From: CAVUXJ01 sp963814975
GTDB taxonomy: Bacteria; Acidobacteriota; Vicinamibacteria; Vicinamibacterales; CAVVIG01
Direction: 5' to 3'
Assembly: GCA_963814975.1 (NCBI GenBank)
Contig: CAWFFB010000015.1
Coordinates: forward strand, 1 to 64,000
DNA: 64,000 nucleotides
Position numbers and translations under genes: made by a program. Positions 57,894 to 64,000 of the stretch are shown in pieces (position 1 is the first letter of the stretch; every line of letters starts with the position of its first letter). The notes under the pieces were generated by a model, which was given only the letters and a program-made list of their open reading frames with translations, did not search any database and had not been told where the DNA came from.

Positions 57894-59286
57894 CTAGAGC
57901 GAACGCAGGAAGTTGAGAATATCCTGCTTGGTGTCATCTCGCAGGCTATTGAATCTAGTGATGACCCCGCTCGCCTCCGAGCCAGAGCTCTGATGTGCCT
58001 GGATCGCCTCCACCAAGTCTTTCGTCCGTCCGTCATGCAGGAAGAAGATCCGCTGGCCGAGCCCCCAGAGCGGTGCAGTCCGGAAATCACGCGGTCCTGC
58101 CTGTCCCTGGGACACGCCATCGGCCAGTCCCACGCCCATGTCGTGGATCGCCAGGTCGGAAAATAGATTCGCGGCTTTACTCTTCAGAGCCAGGACCGTC
58201 GAGGTGTCGCTGCTGCGAATGGTCGGCGTGTGACACAGCGCGCAGCCGATGCTTACGAACCGATCGCGTCCCCTTGTGATGGATGCCGCTCCTCCTGGCG
58301 TCGTCGACGAAGGTGTCGGCGGCGCGAGGAGGCGCTGGAAAGTTGGCGAAATGCTGAATCCCTGTCGTGCCCGTGATGATGGTTCCCGCCGCCATGTCTT
58401 GTGTGTCGTTTGGTACGCTCGCGAAATAGCAGTTCGGATCCTGTTCCCGTTCGTTCTGGAAGAGCTCGCTGCTGATGCCCATTTCGACGTTATACGCCTC
58501 GCCCGAAAACAGCAGCAGCGAGACGTTCTGAGCCTTCCACCCGAAACGCGTGATCGTGCCGTCGTTGCCGTTTCTGTTCGCGATCCCGGAGATCGTGCGG
58601 CCGGACGTGGCGACATTGGGCCGGCCTCGTATCCCCAACTGGGTTTTCGCCGCCGCATTTGCAGCCAGGTTGGCGATGATCGTCGAGTCCTCGATCTGCT
58701 CGATCAGGCCTGCGCCGAACAGCGGCGTCGGTATCCGGAAGATCACGTTGCGTTTGGCGAGTTGCGTCGCGAAGTCCGGCTGTGCGATCCGGCATCGGGT
58801 GTCGCCGTCCCGGCCAGTGATGGTGAACAGCGCGGCGACACCGCCGTCGGCCGAGCCGTCGGGGTTCCTCACGAACCTTGCTTCGCGAACGGGTCCGTCC
58901 GCCCTGATGAAGGACGGAACCTTGTCGGTTCCACCGTTTTTCGCCGCAAATGCGACCTGAGGGTTCACGGGCGGGCTCGAGCCACCGATCGCGGGCTGCA
59001 TATGACACCCGCCACAGCTGTCCAGGTTCATCCGCGGTCCGAGGCCTTCGTCGACCTCTTCGACCTCTGCGAAGTCGGCCCGACCCGCTTCAAAGAACGC
59101 CTGCTGATTTCCAACCAGGCCCGCGATGGGGCCGCCGGCCGCGGCCGGGCCGCCGCGCACCCCTGGGTCACGCGCACCGGCAGATGTAATCGACTGGGAC
59201 GAAACGTCCTGAGTATGGAGCACAAAGAAGCCACTCCCGATCAGGACGGGAAACGCAAGAAACCCCTTCCAGATGAAACGTCTCAT
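57894..59286 (-). CDS. DUF1111 di-haem oxidoreductase (frameshifted)
   Basis: Signal-like N-terminus RRFIWKGFLAFPVLIGSGFF. First haem site CGGCH in NLDSCGGCHMQPAIGGSSPP, second CALCH in VSIGCALCHTPTIRSSD after one extra base near 58290. Between them are GLIEQIEDSTIIANLAA and GRPNVATSGRTISGIANRNG, typical of the family. It ends DILNFLRSL. Corrected length is 463 residues. DUF1111 proteins are periplasmic di-haem enzymes related to MauG and cytochrome c peroxidases. A role in the redox set at 26-56 kb is plausible but not shown. Confidence 0.85.
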
Positions 59287-60013
59287 ACACACCTCCACTG
59301 AAGCGGCCACACGGTGGCCGGGTTCCGAGCGATTGCAGCGGTCTGAAGGGAGCGCTGGATCCACTCCCATCGTCCTCAGACCGGACGCGTACCTAGAATG
59401 GGGAGCGAAAGCGGGGGGAGCGATGACTAGCGGTGACCGTGCGCAGATCGTGCGACGTGTCGTGCCTGCGACTTACGCGTGCCTTCCTCATTACCTGCCC
59501 TCGTTGATTCGGCTCAGTCGATCGATGACATCCGACGGGATGTTGCAGCGTTCAGGTCTCGAACGCCGTCTCTTTTCCATGTCCGCGTTCGGACAGTCTG
59601 CGACCCTCTGCGTGCGCGGATCGGCTGAAGAGCGTCGCCGAGCCGATTTCGCATTCTGAATTGACGAGCGCCTGTGGTTGTCGGCCGCGTTGGAGCAAAG
59701 GGCAAGCCAGTGCGGGTTGAGCAAATCGTTCACCTTAAGGGAGATCGAATCCGCGCAGGAGGGTGTGTCGACAGTGAACCGAGCAATATCTACTTCTCGA
59801 CGGAAATCCGAGGGAACTGGCGGCCGTGACTGGTGATGCGCTCGGGCGCATGAAAGCGGACACCGAGCTTGCGTCCACTTCCGCTGGATGTGCTCGAACC
59901 CCGGGCTGCGGGGACGTCCCGCAGTGAGACGCCCGATTTCCCGTAAAATATCGAGTCGCACACGTCCGCCGCATCGGCGCATGGCATTCACCAAGCTTGG
60001 AACTGGAGGTACG
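59287..60013. other. Gene-less stretch
   Basis: About 730 bases. Frames on both strands are short or rich in Arg and Ser, with no domain or signal. A promoter for the DinB gene should lie near 59950. Confidence 0.4.
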
Positions 60014-60520
60014 ATGAAACTTACACAGCTATTCCTCGACGAGCTCGATCGTGAGGCCCCTCGTACCCGCCACGCGCTCGAGCATGTGCCGCTCGGTCGT
60101 GATGACTGGACGCCTCACCCGAAGTCGATGCCGCTTGGGCGGCTCGCGGGGCTGGTCGCCTCGATGCCGTCCTGGGTGACGCTCATCATCGAACAGGACG
60201 AACTCGACCTCAGCCCGCCGGCGGGACGCGGTCAATACCAGCAGCCTTCCACCGACAAACTCGAGGAGACGCTCGATCGACACGTGAGCAAGGCGCGCGA
60301 GTCGCTGGCGAACACCACCGATGAGTTCCTCCTGACGACGAAATGGCGCCTCCTTTCCGGTGGGAAGGTCGTGATGGAAGCGCCGAGGCATGTCGTTCTT
60401 CGCGACACTCTCAATCATCTGGCCCATCATCGGGGTCAGTTGACGGTCTATCTGCGTCTCAACGATCAAACGGTGCCCGCGATCTACGGGCCGTCTGCGG
60501 ACGATCAACAATTTGCGTAG
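60014..60520 (+). CDS. DinB-family protein
   Basis: 168 residues from ATG 60014, 7 bases after GGAGG. N-terminus MKLTQLFLDELDREAPRTRH, then LEHVPLGRDDWTPHPKSMPL with the first metal His region, and the C-terminal LNHLAHHRGQLTVYLRLN with the HHxGQ metal motif. The YGPSADDQ ending resembles YGPSADE in typical family members. Four-helix, metal-binding, cytosolic. Possible thiol transferase or stress-related function. Not close in sequence to the DinB at 39472. Confidence 0.85.
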   Translation: MKLTQLFLDELDREAPRTRHALEHVPLGRDDWTPHPKSMPLGRLAGLVASMPSWVTLIIEQDELDLSPPAGRGQYQQPSTDKLEETLDRHVSKARESLANTTDEFLLTTKWRLLSGGKVVMEAPRHVVLRDTLNHLAHHRGQLTVYLRLNDQTVPAIYGPSADDQQFA

Positions 60521-60837
60521 CAAGGCCCCGGCGAGGAATCGATCGCGGGCGGTGATGCGCCGACGATGTGCTCGCGTCCGCGTCGTATCGCGCGGCCCTC
60601 GAGCGTTTGGATGTGCCCGCTGTCGCCGATCATTTCGTGCACGGCTCCTGCTCCTCAGCCCGCGGCTTCCAATCGCGGGTTGCCCCGCCGCGCACGAAAC
60701 GCCGTGGCGCGGGAACGGCGAATGACGCTGACCGAGTGAGGACAGAGGCCACCGTGGCGCGTGTGCCGCTTTGACAGCGCGTGTGCCGATGTTGACAGCT
60801 CACCCGCCGACCGCTATCGTGCCGATCTGGCGGATCG
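60521..60837. other. Gene-less stretch
   Basis: About 317 bases upstream of the TPR gene. Nothing recognisable was found. Confidence 0.35.
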
Positions 60838-61557
60838 GTGACGACACTGGTTCATGCGGTGCGCGCGCTCGTCGTGCTCGGCACAGTGATGCCGGGTCCT
60901 TCACCGGACGTGTTGTACGCCGATCGGACGAACCTTGCGAGCGCGCTCGCGGCGGCCGACGCGTGGGCAGCCGAACTGGCGGAGCGTCCCTCCGATTTCG
61001 ACGCCGCGTGGAAGCTGGCGCGCGCGGACTACTGGTTGGGCGGCCACGCGCCCACGGCGCAACGCCGCACCTTCCTCACCCGTGGTATCGAGGCCGGCCG
61101 CCGGGCGATTGCGGCCGCGCCCAATCGGCCGGAAGGACACTTCTGGACCGCCGCCAATATGGGTGCGCTGGCGGAGGCATCCGGTATTCGCGGCGGGTTG
61201 AAATACCGGCGTCCGATCAAGGACGAGCTCGAATGGGTCCTGCGCGCCGCTCCCGGGTTCCTGCAGGGTTCGGCCGATCGTGCATTGGGCCGGTGGTATT
61301 TCAAAGTCCCGGCGCTCTTTGGCGGGAGCAAGGTGCTCGCGGAAAAGCATTTGCGCGCTTCGCTCGAGCACAATCCGCGGAGCACGGCTTCCCATTTCTT
61401 TCTCGCAGAATTATTCCTCGATCAAGGACGCGTCGCCGACGCCATCGCCGAGCTGCAACAGGTGATCGATGCGCCGCTCGATCCTGAGTGGACGCCAGAA
61501 GATCGGGAGTTCAAAGTCAAAGCCCAGGCATTGCTGAGTCGAACCGCAGGGAGATGA
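60838..61557 (+). CDS. TPR protein (TatT-like)
   Basis: 239 residues from a GTG. A short hydrophobic start (VHAVRALVVLGTVMPGP) could be a weak export signal. The rest is helical with TPR-like pairs: FDAAWKLARADYWLGGHAPT, RRTFLTRGIEAGRRAIAAAP, GRPEGHFWTAANMGALAEAS (read from the NRPEGHFW segment), and AEKHLRASLEHNPRSTASHF. The AxxHFxLAELxLxxG helix and RxxDAIAELQQVIDAP are clear TPR units. It resembles TatT, a TRAP-associated tetratricopeptide protein. Its stop overlaps the next ATG, so it is translationally coupled to the radical SAM gene. Confidence 0.7.
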   Translation: MTTLVHAVRALVVLGTVMPGPSPDVLYADRTNLASALAAADAWAAELAERPSDFDAAWKLARADYWLGGHAPTAQRRTFLTRGIEAGRRAIAAAPNRPEGHFWTAANMGALAEASGIRGGLKYRRPIKDELEWVLRAAPGFLQGSADRALGRWYFKVPALFGGSKVLAEKHLRASLEHNPRSTASHFFLAELFLDQGRVADAIAELQQVIDAPLDPEWTPEDREFKVKAQALLSRTAGR

Positions 61558-63062
61558 GGATGAATGCACTGCTGCTCTCAATGCCGGATTCCTTCGAGCA
61601 CATGCCATCGGTCGCCATCCGGATGCCAAACGGGGCTCTCGCATCTCTGGCCGGCAACGTGGACCCTCATCACCGCATCGCCATCGCCGATCTCATCCTC
61701 GCCCGCCGGGACATTCGGGGCACGCTGGAACGGCTCGTGCGCGAGCAGCTCCCAGACGTCCTCGGCTTGTCGGTGATGACGTTCCAGCGCGGGACCGCGT
61801 TGAACATCGCCAGGTTCGTGCGGCGGCTACGTCCCGGTATCCCAGTCGTCGTTGGCGGCTACGATCCCAGCCTCGCTCCGGAGGCGTACCAGGCGTGCCC
61901 CGATGTGGATTTCATCGTCCATGGCGAGGGCGAGCAGACGTTTTGCGAACTGCTCCGCGCGGCGGAAAGCGGTACCGGATATCACGACGTGCCAGGCCTC
62001 ACCTATCGAACACCGGATGGGTTCAGACGCAATCCCGACCGGCCGATCGCCCGGCTCGCCTCCAACCCTCTCCGGCTTCCCAACCGTGCCGCCCGCGTGC
62101 TCAGCGGGTACACGCTGCTCGGCCGCACCGTCGACGTCGTCGAAACGTCGCGGGGATGTACGTTCGATTGCAGCTTCTGTTCGATTATCGAGATGCGGGG
62201 GCGTAATTTCCATGCCTACCCGATCGAGCGCGTGATGGCCGATGTGAGCGACGCCCGCAGCCGTGGCACGAAGACCATCTTTCTCGTGGACGACAACATC
62301 ACCCTGGATATCCGCCGGTTCGAATCGCTGTGCCGCGCGATCATCGAGGGAGGGTTCAACGACGTCGACTACGTGGTACAGGCGATGACCTCGCCTCTGG
62401 CCGAGCACGGCGCGAGGTTGGCACCACTGATGCGGCGCGCGGGGTTTCGTTACGTGTTCCTCGGAATCGAGAACGTGCTCGACGAGGATCTCGCCTTTCT
62501 CAAGGCGCGCGCCAAGAACGTGCGCCGCGCGAAGGGCCGCCAGGTCGGCAACGCAACCGTCGAAGCGATCGAGCATCTGCACCGCCACGGTCTGTTCGTC
62601 GTCGGCGGCATGATCGTGGGGAACCCGGATGATACGCGCGAGTCGATTGATGCGAATCTCGAGTTCGCCAAACGGTACATCGACTGGCCCTACATCCAGC
62701 ATCCGACGCCGTACCCTCGAACGCCGATGACCGAGGAGTTCCGGCGCCGCAGCCTGATCGTCGACGAGGACGTCGCGCATTACGACGGCACCACCGCCGT
62801 GGTGCGCTCCGAGCACGTCTCGGCTTCAGATATCGAATTCTTGCGCTGGCGCAAGGAACGATGGATGAAGCTGCGTCATTTCCCTGCCGCCTTCCTCCAT
62901 AGCCCGGGTTTCGTGCTCCGCCACGGTTTCGAAATGCTCGCCCATACTTTCGCCGGCTCAACGGGTCGATCGCTGCTGGGCCTCGAAAGCCAGCAGCGTG
63001 TCTTCGAGCGTTTTCGGGAGCGCCGCCGGCAGGAGCGGAATGATATGGCGTTCGCCGGTTGA
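61554..63062 (+). CDS. B12-binding-domain radical SAM protein
   Basis: 502 residues. ATG 61554 overlaps the previous TGA as ATGA. Residues 1-150 are a cobalamin-binding-like domain (GLSVMTFQRGTALNIARF, then IPVVVGGYDPSLAPEAYQ and DFIVHGEGEQTF). The radical SAM site is CTFDCSFC (CxxxCxxC) in VETSRGCTFDCSFCSI. The later part has TKTIFLVDDNITLDIRRFES and VVGGMIVGNPDDTRES. The DHxG-type cobalamin His is not present in that form. These enzymes often methylate or rearrange lipids, hopanoids or natural products. The specific reaction is unknown. Confidence 0.85.
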   Translation: MRMNALLLSMPDSFEHMPSVAIRMPNGALASLAGNVDPHHRIAIADLILARRDIRGTLERLVREQLPDVLGLSVMTFQRGTALNIARFVRRLRPGIPVVVGGYDPSLAPEAYQACPDVDFIVHGEGEQTFCELLRAAESGTGYHDVPGLTYRTPDGFRRNPDRPIARLASNPLRLPNRAARVLSGYTLLGRTVDVVETSRGCTFDCSFCSIIEMRGRNFHAYPIERVMADVSDARSRGTKTIFLVDDNITLDIRRFESLCRAIIEGGFNDVDYVVQAMTSPLAEHGARLAPLMRRAGFRYVFLGIENVLDEDLAFLKARAKNVRRAKGRQVGNATVEAIEHLHRHGLFVVGGMIVGNPDDTRESIDANLEFAKRYIDWPYIQHPTPYPRTPMTEEFRRRSLIVDEDVAHYDGTTAVVRSEHVSASDIEFLRWRKERWMKLRHFPAAFLHSPGFVLRHGFEMLAHTFAGSTGRSLLGLESQQRVFERFRERRRQERNDMAFAG

Positions 63063-63114
63063 ACCCTCATCGGGCCACGCGGTCATGCGCCGATCTGCTT
63101 CGGTCGTTTCCGGG

Positions 63115-64000
63115 CTAGGCGTTCACGGCTTCCGCAAGGGGCACGAACCCGACCAGGGTCGCCAGCTGCGCGGCAAAAATCATCGCCAGCGCGCGCACCG
63201 ATTCATTCTGCTCGCGCCCATGCTTCAACTCGACCGCGAGTACGCCCCCACAGCCTCCCGGGGTCATCAGGGGAACCACGACGGCGCCGCTCGCGAGATC
63301 GCTGCCATTGACGATCCGCGTTTCGGCCGATCGAAACGCCGTCGCCGTCGCATTATCAGCGTCCAGCCGGACTCCGGGCAATTGCGCCAATACGTCCTCG
63401 GGGTATCCGTGCGCAAGCGCCGGCCGCAGTGCGGTTCGTTGGGGATCCCATACCCAGACGATCAACCCGATCGCGTTGAGTATCTTGGCGGCACCCTCCA
63501 GCAGTGGCGGTACGTCGCGTGTCTCCATGACCCGGCCGAGTTCGGTGCACAGATGTGCGGCAGCGGCAAGGTCTGGCTCTCGTGGCGAAGCCGCGTTCGG
63601 CGAGTCGGAGGCGCGCTCCGGGCCATTTTCGCTTGAGAGACGCGCCGCGGGTGCAAACTCAGGCCTGAAGGCCGCCTTGACGGAATCGTTCGTGCCCGCC
63701 GTTACGCGTTCGGTGGCAGCTTCGGTCGATAGATGAGAGGGCGCCGCCAGATCCATCAGGGGCTTCGACGCCGGCTTCGCGGCCTCGCGGGTGAGGGCCG
63801 TGGCGCGCTCCGTGGCAGTTCCAGTCGGTAGATGAGCGGCCGCCGCCAGGTTGGCCCGACGTCTTGAGACCGGCTTCATGGCCTCGCTGGTGAGAGCCGT
63901 CGCGCGCTCGGTGACAGTTCCAGTCGATAGATGAGCGGCCGCCGCCAGTTCAGCCCGGGGTTTCGAGACCGGCTTCACGGCCTCGCTGGTGAGCGTCGTC
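63115..64000 (-). CDS. GAF-domain protein with N-terminal 33-residue repeats (partial)
   Basis: The frame enters the window at 64000 and ends at 63115. The C-terminal 150 residues are a GAF domain (LGRVMETRDVPPLLEGAAKI, then GLIVWVWDPQRTALRPALAH, and GAVVVPLMTPGGCGGVLAVE). Before it are at least three copies of a 33-residue unit of the type KPVSKPRAELAAAAHLSTG, then TVTERATALTSEA. The unit looks like the helix that leads into the GAF fold (DLAAAAHLCTELGRV). The true start lies outside the window. It is likely a signalling or sensor protein; the ligand is unknown. Confidence 0.75.
   Translation of the reverse strand, partial: TTLTSEAVKPVSKPRAELAAAAHLSTGTVTERATALTSEAMKPVSRRRANLAAAAHLPTGTATERATALTREAAKPASKPLMDLAAPSHLSTEAATERVTAGTNDSVKAAFRPEFAPAARLSSENGPERASDSPNAASPREPDLAAAAHLCTELGRVMETRDVPPLLEGAAKILNAIGLIVWVWDPQRTALRPALAHGYPEDVLAQLPGVRLDADNATATAFRSAETRIVNGSDLASGAVVVPLMTPGGCGGVLAVELKHGREQNESVRALAMIFAAQLATLVGFVPLAEAVNA
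63700..64000. repeat. 99-bp coding tandem repeats
   Basis: Units at 63791-63889 and 63890-63988 are each 99 bases (33 codons), with a diverged unit before 63790 and another entering at 63989. Most changes between the two full units are single bases. The repeat continues beyond the window. Confidence 0.8.

Overview
The window looks like one contig of a GC-rich soil or sediment Acidobacteriota, most likely class Vicinamibacteria. This is inferred from family content, not from a marker gene. The supporting families are a serine/threonine kinase fused to TPRs with a leaderless TTG start, a receiver carrying Asn at the phosphorylation site, a PEP-CTERM protein, a DUF5916 outer-membrane protein, a DUF1111 di-haem protein, DinB proteins and PQQ dehydrogenases. 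There is no rRNA, no complete tRNA and no CRISPR array.

Region 1 (1-13 kb) is gene-poor and decayed. It holds a PilZ/zinc-ribbon/receiver protein, a pseudo-receiver, a glycosyltransferase cut in two by an insertion sequence (whose own transposase has a stop codon), a primase fragment, a tiny zinc protein, a PEP-CTERM protein, a receiver, an Ig-like lipoprotein, and mobile-element remains (ribbon-helix-helix-like protein, ArdC, serine recombinase).

Region 2 (12.1-20.7 kb) is the most interesting part. A tyrosine integrase is followed directly by the 3' part of a tRNA-Arg(TCT) gene. The same arrangement (integrase C-terminal tail plus tRNA 3' end) recurs three more times in decayed form, cutting the region into three cargo segments: a membrane protein with a lipoprotein; the kinase; a glycine-zipper lipoprotein with a second IS. 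I read this as tandem accretion of integrative elements at one tRNA gene.

Region 3 (20.7-26.3 kb) is mixed chromosome: bacilliredoxin, a receiver, a membrane/zinc-motif protein split by TGA, DUF6152, and two related polytopic membrane genes, both broken, in head-to-head orientation.

Region 4 (26.3-60 kb) is dense in exported redox proteins: c-type cytochromes, a Tat-exported flavoprotein, a soluble PQQ sugar dehydrogenase, two nearly identical tandem PQQ alcohol-type dehydrogenases, three metallo-beta-lactamase-fold paralogues, NHL and YVTN propellers, a P450, a VOC protein, the DUF5916 barrel, an NCS2 permease and a DUF1111 di-haem protein. An ECF sigma factor with its DGPF partner also lies here. 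Together they suggest a periplasmic oxidation programme with unknown substrate.

Region 5 (60-64 kb) has a TPR gene translationally coupled to a B12-binding radical SAM gene, and a GAF protein with 33-residue repeats that runs off the window.

Many conserved genes are broken by single-base frameshifts, almost all equivalent to one extra base. That bias suggests sequence or assembly error more than decay, so most such genes are described at full length with the shift positions given.
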